Notes under the pieces: model-generated
Seen by the model: the letters and a program-made list of their open reading frames with translations, nothing else
Told to the model about the DNA's origin: nothing
Database searches by the model: none
Program-made: the position numbers and the translations under genes
Assembly (NCBI GenBank): GCA_022844045.1
Contig: JALHMM010000025.1
Coordinates: 1 to 64,000, forward strand
Length of the DNA: 64,000 bases
DNA from: Reyranellaceae bacterium
GTDB taxonomy: Bacteria; Pseudomonadota; Alphaproteobacteria; Reyranellales; Reyranellaceae
Direction of reading: 5' to 3'
Shown here: positions 26,485-35,109 of the stretch, one piece after another
Layout of the letters: every line of letters begins with the position of its first letter
Numbering within the stretch: position 1 is the stretch's first letter

Positions 26485-27156
26485 ATGACCCGTACGCTCG
26501 GCATCGCGGTGATTGGTCAGGCGCCGCGCGATGACATCGCCGCCTTGTTCGCGGCACAGGCGCCGGCCGGCACGAGGGTGATCCTGCGTGGCTGTCTTGA
26601 CGGCATGAGCGACGCCGAGATCGCGGCGGTCGCGCCGGTCGACGGTGCGGATACGCTCTACACGCGCCTGTCCGGCGATCGCGACGTGAAGATCTCGAAG
26701 AAGGCCGTGATCGCGCGCGCGCCCCAGACCTTGGCGAAGCTGCGCGACGACGGCGCCGATGCGCTGGTCTTCAACTGCACCGGCGCTTTTCCCTCGATGC
26801 CGGGCGATGCCGGGGTGCTGTTCCCCTCGCGTGTGTTGGCGGGGTTGAGCGCGGGGCTGCTACCGACTGGCCGGCTGGGTCTTTTGGTGCCGCTGGCCGA
26901 GCAGGCCGCCAAGCTCACCGAGAAGTGGCAACGGCCGGGCATCGAAGTGTTCGCCGAGGCGCTGGCGCCCAGCGCTGGCGACGCCGAGATCGAGGCCGCC
27001 GCGGCGCGTCTGAAGGCAAAGGCGCCCGACCTGATCGCCATGGACTGCATGAGCTATACGCCGGCCACCAAGGACATCGTCAAGCGCGTCTCGGGCGTGC
27101 CGGCGTTGCTGGGCGTCACCGCCACGGCGCGCGTGCTGCGCGAATTGCTGGAGTAG
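26485..27156 (+). CDS. AroM-family protein
   Basis: The 223-residue protein matches the AroM family: LGIAVIGQAPRDDI at the start, RGCLDGMSDAEIAAV, DTLYTRLSGD, ALVFNCTGAFPSM, LGLLVPLAEQ and MDCMSYTPA. AroM proteins have an Asp/Glu racemase-like fold with Cys residues in the places seen here (NCTG and MDCM), but their reaction is not established. Here it sits two bases before the DUF917 pair, in an operon with a HyuA-like protein, which fits a racemase or hydrolase acting on a hydantoin or amino-acid-derived compound. That role is inference. Confidence 0.85.
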   Translation: MTRTLGIAVIGQAPRDDIAALFAAQAPAGTRVILRGCLDGMSDAEIAAVAPVDGADTLYTRLSGDRDVKISKKAVIARAPQTLAKLRDDGADALVFNCTGAFPSMPGDAGVLFPSRVLAGLSAGLLPTGRLGLLVPLAEQAAKLTEKWQRPGIEVFAEALAPSAGDAEIEAAAARLKAKAPDLIAMDCMSYTPATKDIVKRVSGVPALLGVTATARVLRELLE

Positions 27157-27158
27157 AG

Positions 27159-28238
27159 ATGGACCGCGAGATCACGCTCGACGATATCGAATCGCTCGCA
27201 GTCGGCGCCTGGGTGCTGGGCACCGGCGGCGGCGGCAGCCCGTATCTCGGCCTGCTCAACATGCGCCGCCTCTACCGCGAGGAGAATCTGCGGGTAAGGC
27301 TGATGAGCCCCGACGACCTTGCCGACGACGACATGGTCGCCGCGGTATCGAACATGGGCGCGCCGCTGGTCGGCCAGGAGCGGCTCACCGACAGCCGCAC
27401 CATCGCGCGCGCCGTGGCGCTGATGGAGGAGCACACCGGCAAGCGCTTCCGTGCGATCATGTCGCTGGAGATCGGCGGCGGCAATTCGATCCAGCCGCTG
27501 ATGGCCGCGGCGCATCTGGGCCGGCCGGTGGTCGACGCCGACATGATGGGCCGAGCCTATCCCGAGGCGCAGATGACCTCGGTCGCGGTCGGCGACCTCA
27601 CGCCATGCCCGCTATCGACCGTCGACGTGCGCGGCCTGGAATCGATCGTCGACAAGGTGCCGACCTGGAAATGGATGGAGCGGGTCAGCCGCAAGATCTG
27701 CGTCGAGTACGGCTCGATCGCCTCGACCTGCAAGGCACCGCGCACCGGCGCCGAGGTCAAGAAATGGGGCATCAAGTACACCACGACCAAAGCGATCAAG
27801 ATCGGCCATGCGGTGCGCGAGGCGCAGCGCCGGCATGAGGATCCGATCGAGGCGATCCTCTCGGTCGAGCCGGGCAAGGTGCTCTATCGCGGCAAGGTCA
27901 AGGACGTCGAGCGGCGCACCACCGAGGGCTTCCTGCGCGGCCGCACGCGCTTCGAGGGCATGGACGAGTATCGCGGCGCCTCGATGGAGATCGCCTTCCA
28001 GAACGAGTGGATCGTCGCCTGGCGCGACCAGCAGCCGATCGCCATGTCGCCCGACCTGATCTGCGTGCTCGACAGCGTCTCGGGCGAGGCGGTGGGCACC
28101 GAGACCATCCGCTATGGCCAGCGTGTCACCGTGATCGCGCTGCCGCCGCCGGAGGTCTTCCTGTCGCCCAAGGGCTTGCAGCATGTCGGCCCGCGCGCCT
28201 TCGGCTACGACATCGAGTTCCGGAGCGTCTTCGCGTGA
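27159..28238 (+). CDS. DUF917 family protein (S-methyl-thiohydantoin desulfurase-like), copy 1
   Basis: The 359-residue protein has the DUF917 opening (EITLDDIESLAVGAWVLGTG GGG region), then NMGAPLVGQERLTDS, EIGGGNSIQPLMAA, VVDADMMGRAYPEAQMTS and the C-terminal CVLDSVSGEAVGTETIRYGQ. The family is linked to hydantoin and thiohydantoin metabolism and usually sits beside HyuA-type genes, as here. It starts two bases after the AroM-like stop and shares GTGA with a close paralog. No signal or membrane segment is seen. Confidence 0.9.
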   Translation: MDREITLDDIESLAVGAWVLGTGGGGSPYLGLLNMRRLYREENLRVRLMSPDDLADDDMVAAVSNMGAPLVGQERLTDSRTIARAVALMEEHTGKRFRAIMSLEIGGGNSIQPLMAAAHLGRPVVDADMMGRAYPEAQMTSVAVGDLTPCPLSTVDVRGLESIVDKVPTWKWMERVSRKICVEYGSIASTCKAPRTGAEVKKWGIKYTTTKAIKIGHAVREAQRRHEDPIEAILSVEPGKVLYRGKVKDVERRTTEGFLRGRTRFEGMDEYRGASMEIAFQNEWIVAWRDQQPIAMSPDLICVLDSVSGEAVGTETIRYGQRVTVIALPPPEVFLSPKGLQHVGPRAFGYDIEFRSVFA

Positions 28239-29317
28239 GCCTGCGCGACGTCACGCTCGACGACATCGAATCGCTTGCGGTCGGCGCCTGGGTGCTGGGC
28301 ACCGGTGGCGGCGGCAACCCCTATCTGCCGCTGCTCAACATGCGCGCGTTGTACCGTGAGGGCTATCGCTGCCAGCTGATGTCGTCAGACGATCTCGCTG
28401 ACGACGACTGGGTCGGCACCGTCGCCAATATGGGCGCGCCGCTGGTGGGGCAGGAGCGGCTGACCGATAGCATCACCTTGGCACGCGCCGTGACGGCGAT
28501 GGAGAAGCACATCGGCAAGCGCTTCCGCGCTCTGATGAGCATGGAGATCGGCGGCGCCAACGGCGTGCGGCCGTTCATGGCGGCGGCGCACCACAAGTTG
28601 CCGGTGGTCGACAGCGACACCATGGGGCGTGCCTACCCCGAGGCGCAGATGACCTCGGTCGCGGTCGGCGGTCTCACGCCCTATCCGCTAACCGCCGTCG
28701 ATGTGCGCGGCTTCGAGAGCATCGTGCACAAGGTGCCGACCTGGAAATGGACGGAGCGCGTCGGCCGCAAGATCTGCGTCGAGTACGGTTCGGTCGCCGC
28801 CACCTGCCAGCCACCGCGGACCGGTGCCGAGGTCAAGAAGTGGGGCATCCACGGCACCACGACCAAGGCCATCGCCATCGGTGCCGCTGTCCGCGAAGCC
28901 CAGCGCAAGCACGACGATCCGATCGCCGCGATCCTCTCGGTCGAGCCCGGCAAGCTGCTCTACACCGGCAAGGTGGTCGACGTGGCGCGGCGCACCACCG
29001 AGGGCTTCCTGCGCGGCGTGGTGCGCTTCGACGGGCTCGACGACTATCGCGGCTCGGCGATGACCATCAACTTCCAGAACGAGTGGATCGTCGCATACCG
29101 CGACGAGCAGCCCGTCGCCATGACCCCCGACCTGATCTGCGTGCTCGACTCGGTGTCGGGCGAGGCGGTGGGCAGCGAGACGATCCGCTATGGTCAGCGC
29201 GTCACCGCGATCGCGCTGCCGCCACCCGAGGTTTTCCTTTCGGAAAGAGGCCTGCAGCACGTCGGCCCGCGCGCCTTCGGCTACGACCTCGACTTCAGGA
29301 GCGTGTTTTCGTCATGA
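28235..29317 (+). CDS. DUF917 family protein, copy 2
   Basis: The 360-residue protein is a tandem paralog of the preceding gene and alike over its full length (by eye well over half of residues identical, for example TLDDIESLAVGAWVLGTG and EAQMTSVAVG). Differences cluster in the candidate active region: MEIGGANGVRPFMAA replaces LEIGGGNSIQPLMAA. It starts with GTG overlapping the previous stop, which fixes the start. The two may form a hetero-oligomer or act on different isomers. Confidence 0.9.
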   Translation: MSLRDVTLDDIESLAVGAWVLGTGGGGNPYLPLLNMRALYREGYRCQLMSSDDLADDDWVGTVANMGAPLVGQERLTDSITLARAVTAMEKHIGKRFRALMSMEIGGANGVRPFMAAAHHKLPVVDSDTMGRAYPEAQMTSVAVGGLTPYPLTAVDVRGFESIVHKVPTWKWTERVGRKICVEYGSVAATCQPPRTGAEVKKWGIHGTTTKAIAIGAAVREAQRKHDDPIAAILSVEPGKLLYTGKVVDVARRTTEGFLRGVVRFDGLDDYRGSAMTINFQNEWIVAYRDEQPVAMTPDLICVLDSVSGEAVGSETIRYGQRVTAIALPPPEVFLSERGLQHVGPRAFGYDLDFRSVFSS

Positions 29318-30852
29318 GACGCATTGGCATCGATGTCGGCGGCACCAATACGGATGCGGTGCTGATCGAGGACGGCAAGGTAACCGGCGCGGTCAAGGCG
29401 CCGACCAGCGAGGACGTCACGACGGGCATCCTCGATGCGCTGAAGGCGCTCGCCGCGACCGGCGTGCTGAAGGGCAAGCGCATCGACGGCGTGATGATCG
29501 GCACCACGCATTTCATCAACGCCGTGGTGCAGCGCCGCCATCTCACCAAGGTCGGCGCGCTCAGGCTGGGCATGCCGGCCTCGGCCTCGCTCCCGCCATT
29601 CTGCGACTGGCCGGAGGATCTCGCCGAGATCGTGCGCGGCGGCGTGTGGATGGTGGAAGGCGGCCACGAGTTCGACGGACGACCCTTCATGCCGCTCGAC
29701 GAGGCGGCGATCATGGCGGCGGCGCGGGAGATGAAGGCCAAAGGCCTGAAGTCGGTGGCGATTTCGGCGATCTTCTCGCCGCTCGATCCCTCGCACGAGA
29801 AGCGCGCGGCGGAGATCGTCGCCGGCGAGGTGCCCGGCGTTTCGATCACCTGCTCGTCCGATCTCGGCCGCATCGGCCTGCTGGAGCGCGAGAATGCCGG
29901 GCTGCTCAATGCCGGCCTGGCCGATCTGGCGCGCGACACCATCGCCGCCTTCGAGCAATCGATCCGCGACAGCGGCATCGCCGCACCGCTCTACATCACG
30001 CAGAACGACGGCACCGTGGTCGAGGCGGTGCAGGCGCGCCGCCTGCCGGTCTACAGCTTCGCCTCTGGTGCGACCAACTCGATGCGTGGCGGCGCCTATC
30101 TCTCGGGCCTGCTGGACGCCATGGTTATCGATGTCGGCGGCACCACGACCGATGTCGGCCAGTTGCGCCACGGCTTTCCGCGCGAGGCCAACTCCGTCGT
30201 GCGTGTGGGCGGCGTGCGCACCCTGTTCCGCATGCCCGACCTCATGTCGATCGGCCTGGGCGGCGGCAGCCATGTCTCGCTTGATCCGCTGAAGGTCGGC
30301 CCGCTATCGGTGGGCTACAAACTGCTGCGCGAGGGCATCGCCTTCGGTGGTACGCAGCTCACCACCACTGATATCGCCATCGCCGCCGGCCGCCTCGGGC
30401 TGGGCGACAAGGCGAAGGTTGCCCACCTCGACGCCGCGACCTGCGCCCGCGTTTTCGGCGAGGCCAAGCGCATGGTCGAGGAGACGGTCGATCGCATGAA
30501 GACCGAGGCCGGCGACGTGCCGTTGATCGCCGTCGGCGGCGGGGCCTTCCTGGTGCCCGACAAGCTCGAGGGCGTGTCCGAGGTCATCCGCGTGCAGTAC
30601 GGCGATTGCGCCAACGCCGTGGGCGCGGCGATCGCCCAGGTCTCCGGTGAGTGCGATCAGATCTTCCGCGACATGGCCCGCGTCGACGCCATCGCCCGTG
30701 CCAACGAGCTGGCCGCCGATCGCGCCGTCTCGGCCGGCGCCGACCGCGCTACGCTCTCGATCATCGAGACCGAGGACATGCCGCTGGCTTATCTGCCGGG
30801 CAACGCCTTGCGGGTACGCGTGCGCGTCGTGGGCGACGTGGCCGCGACCTGA
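29314..30852 (+). CDS. hydantoinase/oxoprolinase family protein (HyuA-like, short form)
   Basis: The 512-residue protein has the HyuA N-terminal ATPase fold (MRRIGIDVGGTNTDAVLIED, MIGTTHFINAVVQRR) and the hydantoinase A core (FASGATNSMRGGAYLSGL, MVIDVGGTTTDVGQL, SIGLGGGSHV). It lacks the ~200 C-terminal residues of full HyuA, as is usual for forms partnered with DUF917. The family uses ATP to open 5-membered cyclic amides. No HyuB gene is present, so the DUF917 pair probably supplies the partner function. It overlaps the upstream gene by ATGA and ends the operon, facing hemN across 13 bases. Confidence 0.9.
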   Translation: MRRIGIDVGGTNTDAVLIEDGKVTGAVKAPTSEDVTTGILDALKALAATGVLKGKRIDGVMIGTTHFINAVVQRRHLTKVGALRLGMPASASLPPFCDWPEDLAEIVRGGVWMVEGGHEFDGRPFMPLDEAAIMAAAREMKAKGLKSVAISAIFSPLDPSHEKRAAEIVAGEVPGVSITCSSDLGRIGLLERENAGLLNAGLADLARDTIAAFEQSIRDSGIAAPLYITQNDGTVVEAVQARRLPVYSFASGATNSMRGGAYLSGLLDAMVIDVGGTTTDVGQLRHGFPREANSVVRVGGVRTLFRMPDLMSIGLGGGSHVSLDPLKVGPLSVGYKLLREGIAFGGTQLTTTDIAIAAGRLGLGDKAKVAHLDAATCARVFGEAKRMVEETVDRMKTEAGDVPLIAVGGGAFLVPDKLEGVSEVIRVQYGDCANAVGAAIAQVSGECDQIFRDMARVDAIARANELAADRAVSAGADRATLSIIETEDMPLAYLPGNALRVRVRVVGDVAAT

Positions 30853-30865
30853 CGAAGATCGGGCC

Positions 30866-32212
30866 TCAGACGGCGACGGAGTGGCGAGCGCCCGAGGTCG
30901 GGAGATAGTGGTCGAAGGCGGCGCATACGAGCCGCGTCGCGATGCGGCCTTCGGCGGAGATTTCCACGCGATGGCCATCGATGGCGACGAATCCTGCGGT
31001 CACAAAAGGCTGTAGCCGCTCGAGATCGTCGTCGAAGACGGCGACCTTGCCATGGCGTCGCGCGACGACATCGAGGTCGACGGCGAAGTCGCACATCAGC
31101 CGCTCGATCACATCGCTGACCAGCCGGTCGTCCTCGCTCAGCGTGCAACCGCGCGCCGTGGCGTAGGAATCCTCGCGCAGGCACCGCGCGTAGTCGGTCA
31201 CGCCGGCGGCGTTCTGGCTGAAGCCCTGGGGTAGCTGGCTGATGGCGCTGGCACCCAGGCCGATCTGCGGGGCCAGCGGAACATCCGTGTAGCCCTGGAA
31301 ATTGCGTCGCAGGCGGCCTTCGCGCCCGGCGACGGCGAGCGGATCGTCGGGGCGGGCGTAGTGGTCGATACCAATCGCCACGTAGCCGGCGGCGACCAGA
31401 TCGCGCGCGGCCAGCCGGGCCATGGCCTGGCGCGTCGCCGTGTCAGGCAATGTCGCCGCGTCGATCGCCTGCTGACGGCGCGCCATCCACGGCACATGGG
31501 CGTAGCCGAACACGGCGATCCGCGACGGGCCGAGCGCGACGGTCTGCGCCAGCGTGGCGGCCAGCATGTCGATTGTCTGCGTCGGCAGGCCGTACACCAG
31601 ATCGATGTTGATGCGCTCGATCCCGGCATGGCGCAGCGCGTCCATCGCCCGCTCGGTCGTCTCGACCGGCTGCCAGCGGTTGATCGCGCGTTGGACCGCC
31701 GGCGCGAAGTCCTGCACGCCGAGGCTGGCACGGTTGACGCCGATCTCGCCGAGCACCGCCGCGCGTCCGGGCGTCAGGTAACGCGGATCGGTCTCGATCG
31801 AGATCTCGGTCGATCGATCGATCGTGAAGCGGTCGGCGATCCGATCGGCCAGACGCTTCAGGCCATCGCCGCCGAGTTCGGTCGGCGTACCGCCGCCAAG
31901 CTGAAGTGCCGCCAGACGGCGACCGCCGCCGACATCGCGCGTGACCATGTCCAGTTCGCGTGTCAGCAGCGCGCCATAGGCCTCCATCTGCTCGGCACCA
32001 CGCACCACCGCGGTGTGGCAGGCGCAGTACCAGCACAGCGCACGGCAGTAAGGGACATGCAGGTAGAGCGCCACGTCGCCGCCCGCGGGCAGCGCGTTCA
32101 GCCAGGCTCGGTGGGCTGAAGCGTCGATCGCGCTGCCGAACTGCGCCGCGGTAGGGTAGCTCGTGTAGCGCGGCACACTGCGCTCGAGGCCCGGCAGCAT
32201 CGTTTTGTCCAT
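30866..32212 (-). CDS. hemN: oxygen-independent coproporphyrinogen III oxidase HemN
   Basis: The 448-residue radical-SAM enzyme has the HemN opening VPRYTSYPTAAQF, the 4Fe-4S/SAM motif Cys56-x3-Cys60-x2-Cys63 with the HemN-specific Cys65 (CRALCWYCAC), then LQLGGGTPTEL and IDLVYGLPTQT. It converts coproporphyrinogen III to protoporphyrinogen IX without oxygen, for heme synthesis under microaerobic or anaerobic conditions. An FNR/FixK-like box lies 70-83 bases upstream of the start, matching how hemN is controlled in other alphaproteobacteria. Confidence 0.95.
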   Translation of the reverse strand: MDKTMLPGLERSVPRYTSYPTAAQFGSAIDASAHRAWLNALPAGGDVALYLHVPYCRALCWYCACHTAVVRGAEQMEAYGALLTRELDMVTRDVGGGRRLAALQLGGGTPTELGGDGLKRLADRIADRFTIDRSTEISIETDPRYLTPGRAAVLGEIGVNRASLGVQDFAPAVQRAINRWQPVETTERAMDALRHAGIERINIDLVYGLPTQTIDMLAATLAQTVALGPSRIAVFGYAHVPWMARRQQAIDAATLPDTATRQAMARLAARDLVAAGYVAIGIDHYARPDDPLAVAGREGRLRRNFQGYTDVPLAPQIGLGASAISQLPQGFSQNAAGVTDYARCLREDSYATARGCTLSEDDRLVSDVIERLMCDFAVDLDVVARRHGKVAVFDDDLERLQPFVTAGFVAIDGHRVEISAEGRIATRLVCAAFDHYLPTSGARHSVAV

Positions 32213-32281
32213 CGCTTCTCCCGCGCCCGGCGGATGGCGCGGGCCTGCCCGAGGACGCTAGCGGGCCGCCCAGGTCATGCG

Positions 32282-32295
32282 TTGATGCAGGTCAA
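32282..32295 (-). promoter_or_regulatory. FNR/FixK-type box upstream of hemN
   Basis: The sequence ttgatgcaggtcaa fits the anaerobox TTGAT-N4-ATCAA with one mismatch (G for A), a variant seen at FixK and FnrL sites. It lies 70 bases upstream of the hemN start codon in the only intergenic space serving that gene. The TauD-type gene (same strand) ends 50 bases further on. Confidence 0.75.
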
Positions 32296-32344
32296 GCGTC
32301 GGCTGGCCGGCGCACCACCGGTGCCGCTAAGCCGAAGAACGGCG

Positions 32345-33226
32345 TCAGGCCGCCAGCGCCATCGGCCGCACCAGCTCCAGCCCGTCGGCGGCGGTGGCGG
32401 AGATCGTCGTACGCACCATGTAGCGACCGATATCCTCGGGCCAGGGCCGGCCACGATGCATGGTGGCGCGGTTGTCCCACATCACCACGTCGCCGGCGCG
32501 CCAGGTGTGTTCCCAGGTGTTGCCCGGTGCGGTCGCCAGCTCCTCGAGCTCGTCGATCAGCGCGCGGCTTTCGGACTCCATGCCCTCGATGGCACGGATG
32601 TGCGAGGCGATGTAGAGCGACTCGGTGTTGTTCACCGGGTTGCGCCACACCAGCCGCCAACGCACCGGCGGCAACGAGCGGCGCTCCTCCTCGTTCATCA
32701 GCGTCGGCGAGATCCGGTCGCGCGAGGTGGAGAAGTCGTGGATCGCCACCATCTGGCGCAGCTTGGCGCGACGGCTCTCGGGCAGGCGCTGGAAGGCGCG
32801 GCGCGTGCTGACGAATTCGGTCTCGCCGCCTGACGGTGGGATGATGCGGCCCGACAGGATCGAGGTCAGCGCCGGGATCGCCTTGAACGAGCTGTCCGTG
32901 TGCCAGAACTGATTGGCCTTGTTGGTTAGCCACAGGCGATGGCTGGTCGGCACGATCTTGTTGGTCTCGGGGTCGATGTTCCGGAGATGAACATAGAACG
33001 AGCCCGAGCCGATCGCGTTGACCTTGGTCGGCTCCGGCGGCCCGAACTTCGCCGAGAAGGCGAGCTGGTCCTCGTCGGTGAGCTCCTGGCCGCGGAACAG
33101 CAGCACCGAATGCTCCTCGAAAGCGGCGCGCACCTGGCGGTAGACGTTGTCGTCGCGCGCCACGTCCTGGATGGTCACGCCACGCACTTCGACGCCGAAA
33201 TCCGGTCCGAGCTTCACCAGCTCCAT
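32345..33226 (-). CDS. TauD/TfdA-family Fe(II)/2-oxoglutarate dioxygenase
   Basis: The 293-residue protein has the facial triad His109-x-Asp111 in WHTDSSF and His257 in MHRGRPW, with the 2-oxoglutarate Arg expected in the following YMVRTTI. RGQELTDEDQLAFSAKFG is the standard N-terminal block. Enzymes of this type hydroxylate taurine, alkyl sulfates, 2,4-D and many other acids. The substrate cannot be read from the sequence, but the GSGSFYVHLRN region is nearer to TfdA-like than to TauD proteins. It has its own promoter region of about 70 bases, shared with the divergent MFS gene. Confidence 0.9.
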   Translation of the reverse strand: MELVKLGPDFGVEVRGVTIQDVARDDNVYRQVRAAFEEHSVLLFRGQELTDEDQLAFSAKFGPPEPTKVNAIGSGSFYVHLRNIDPETNKIVPTSHRLWLTNKANQFWHTDSSFKAIPALTSILSGRIIPPSGGETEFVSTRRAFQRLPESRRAKLRQMVAIHDFSTSRDRISPTLMNEEERRSLPPVRWRLVWRNPVNNTESLYIASHIRAIEGMESESRALIDELEELATAPGNTWEHTWRAGDVVMWDNRATMHRGRPWPEDIGRYMVRTTISATAADGLELVRPMALAA

Positions 33227-33299
33227 GGTTTCCTCCCGCGGCTCGAAACATCCGCTTGTCGCGGCACTATAGCGCCACGGAGGGCCGGGCTACAGTGGC

Positions 33300-34487
33300 G
33301 TGATGCGCCGCGCGCTGGTTCCCCTGACCGCCACCTTCCTCGTGCAGACCCTGTGCTCGGCGGCGGTGCTGGCGTTGGCGACCATGATGCCCAAGGTCGG
33401 GCCCGATGTCGGCGTGCCGAGCTGGGTGATCGGCGCCTTCACGGCGATCATCTACGCCGTCGCCGCGACCTCCTCGTTCTTCAGCGCCCAGCCGCTGGCA
33501 CGCTTCGGCGGTGTGCGGCTGTGTCAGGCGGCGCTGCTCTCGGGCGCGCTCGGTCTCGCCGTCATGACGCTCGCCACGCCCCTGGCGCTGGTCGTGGGCG
33601 TGTTCCTGGTCGGCGGCTCCAACGGACCGCTCAACGCCGCGTCGGCGGCGATCCTCGCGCATCGCGTGCCGCCCAACTGGTACAGCGCCGCTTTCACGGT
33701 GAAGCAGACCGGCGTGCCGTTCGGGTTCGCGCTGTCGGGCGCCATCGTGCCGCCGCTGGCGACCTGGCTGGGCTGGCAGGGCGCCGCCTGGAGTCTGGCC
33801 GCGGTGCTGGTCATCGCCATCGTCGCGCTGCAGATACTCGCTGCCGAGCTTGAGGGCGGCGCGCCGCCGATCGCGCGACCGGCGCTGCTTGAACCGCTGC
33901 GCGTGATCTTCGCCGACCGTCGGCTGCGCGCGCTGGCGCTCGCCTCGCTGCTGTATGTCGTGGCGCAGCACACCGTGACCTTCGTGCTTGTCACCTACCT
34001 CGTCGAAGCCTGCGGCCTGTCGATGGTGGTGGCCGGCCAGATCCTTGCCGCCTCGCAGTTCGGCGCCGCCGCGTTGCGTCTCGTGCTCGGCAGCTTCGCC
34101 GACCGTCTGCGCGAGCGGCTGAGCCTGCTTGGCGGTATCGGCCTGATCACCGCGGCGGGCTGCGCCGCGGTATCGCTGGCGCGGCCCGACTGGCCGTTCC
34201 TCGCCATCGCCGCCGCGGCGGTGATCTGCGGCACCACGGCGGCGAGCTGGAACGGCCTCTCGGTCGGCGAGTTCGTGCGCTGGTCGCCGCCAGGCCAGGC
34301 CGGCGCGATCAACGCCGCCAGCACCGCGATCGTCTTCAGCGGCGGCGTCATCGGCCCCGGCCTGTTCAGCGCCGTGGTCGGCGCCAGCGGCTCCTACGTC
34401 GCCGGCTTCGTTCTGATCATCGTCGCCGTCGGCGCCGGTGGCCTATGGCTTCTGGTCGAAGGACGCCGGCTGCGACGGGAGGCCTGA
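33300..34487 (+). CDS. MFS transporter
   Basis: The 395-residue membrane protein shows about 12 hydrophobic segments in two halves, with the amphipathic loop typical of MFS (LARFGGVRLCQAALLSGA, and FADRLRERLSLLGGIGL in the second half). GTG at 33300 or ATG at 33303 can start it, and neither has a strong ribosome site. It lies divergent from the dioxygenase and one base ahead of a glutathione transferase gene, so export or uptake of a dioxygenase substrate is possible. No substrate is predicted. Confidence 0.88.
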   Translation: MMRRALVPLTATFLVQTLCSAAVLALATMMPKVGPDVGVPSWVIGAFTAIIYAVAATSSFFSAQPLARFGGVRLCQAALLSGALGLAVMTLATPLALVVGVFLVGGSNGPLNAASAAILAHRVPPNWYSAAFTVKQTGVPFGFALSGAIVPPLATWLGWQGAAWSLAAVLVIAIVALQILAAELEGGAPPIARPALLEPLRVIFADRRLRALALASLLYVVAQHTVTFVLVTYLVEACGLSMVVAGQILAASQFGAAALRLVLGSFADRLRERLSLLGGIGLITAAGCAAVSLARPDWPFLAIAAAAVICGTTAASWNGLSVGEFVRWSPPGQAGAINAASTAIVFSGGVIGPGLFSAVVGASGSYVAGFVLIIVAVGAGGLWLLVEGRRLRREA

Positions 34488-34488
34488 C

Positions 34489-35109
34489 ATGATCCTCATC
34501 GGCGTCAACCGCTCACCCTACACGCGCCGCGTCGCGATCACCTTGCAGGTCTACGGCATCGCCTACGAGCAACGCGACCTCAACGGTTTCGGCCACCGCG
34601 AGGCGGTGCGCGCCGCCAATCCTGTGGGACGCATCCCGGCGCTGGTGCTCGACAGCGGCGAAACGCTGATCGACAGCGGCGCCATCGTCGACTTTCTTGA
34701 CGAGACCTATGGCGGCGACCAGCCACTAACGCCGCGATCCGGTGCCGAGCGTCGCGCCGTGCTGAAGATTGCGGCGATGATGATGGGTGCCTGCGACAAG
34801 GGTCTGCAGGCCGCCTATCATCGCAATCACACACCGAAAGAGAAGTGGCATCAGCCCTGGATCGACGACTGCATGGCGCAGATGACGAACGCGCTGGCGG
34901 CGGTCGACGCGATGGTGAAGCCGGATGATCCCTACCTGCTGCTCGGCCGTCTGACCCAGGCCGACATCACCGCCTTCGTCGCCGAACGCCTGGGGCGCGG
35001 GCTTGGCATCGATACCGATGCGCAGATGCCACGCCTGCGCGCGATGACGCGCGCGCTGCTCGGTCAACCCGCTTTTCTTTCTACGGAGCCCACGCCGCCA
35101 CCGGCATGA
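34489..35109 (+). CDS. glutathione S-transferase family protein
   Basis: The 206-residue protein has an N-terminal thioredoxin fold (MILIGVNRSPYTRRVAITL, with Ser in the catalytic position, then NPVGRIPALVLDSGETLIDS giving the cis-Pro and glutathione-binding Ser) and a helical C-terminal domain (about residues 85-200). The ATG at 34489 starts one base after the MFS stop with a gggagg site, so the pair is one operon. Its 3' end touches the convergent EEP gene with no gap. Confidence 0.9.
   Translation: MILIGVNRSPYTRRVAITLQVYGIAYEQRDLNGFGHREAVRAANPVGRIPALVLDSGETLIDSGAIVDFLDETYGGDQPLTPRSGAERRAVLKIAAMMMGACDKGLQAAYHRNHTPKEKWHQPWIDDCMAQMTNALAAVDAMVKPDDPYLLLGRLTQADITAFVAERLGRGLGIDTDAQMPRLRAMTRALLGQPAFLSTEPTPPPA

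Noticed and set aside
33227-33299. Possible regulator site shared by the dioxygenase and MFS genes
   Set aside because: No inverted or direct repeat stands out in the 73 bases.
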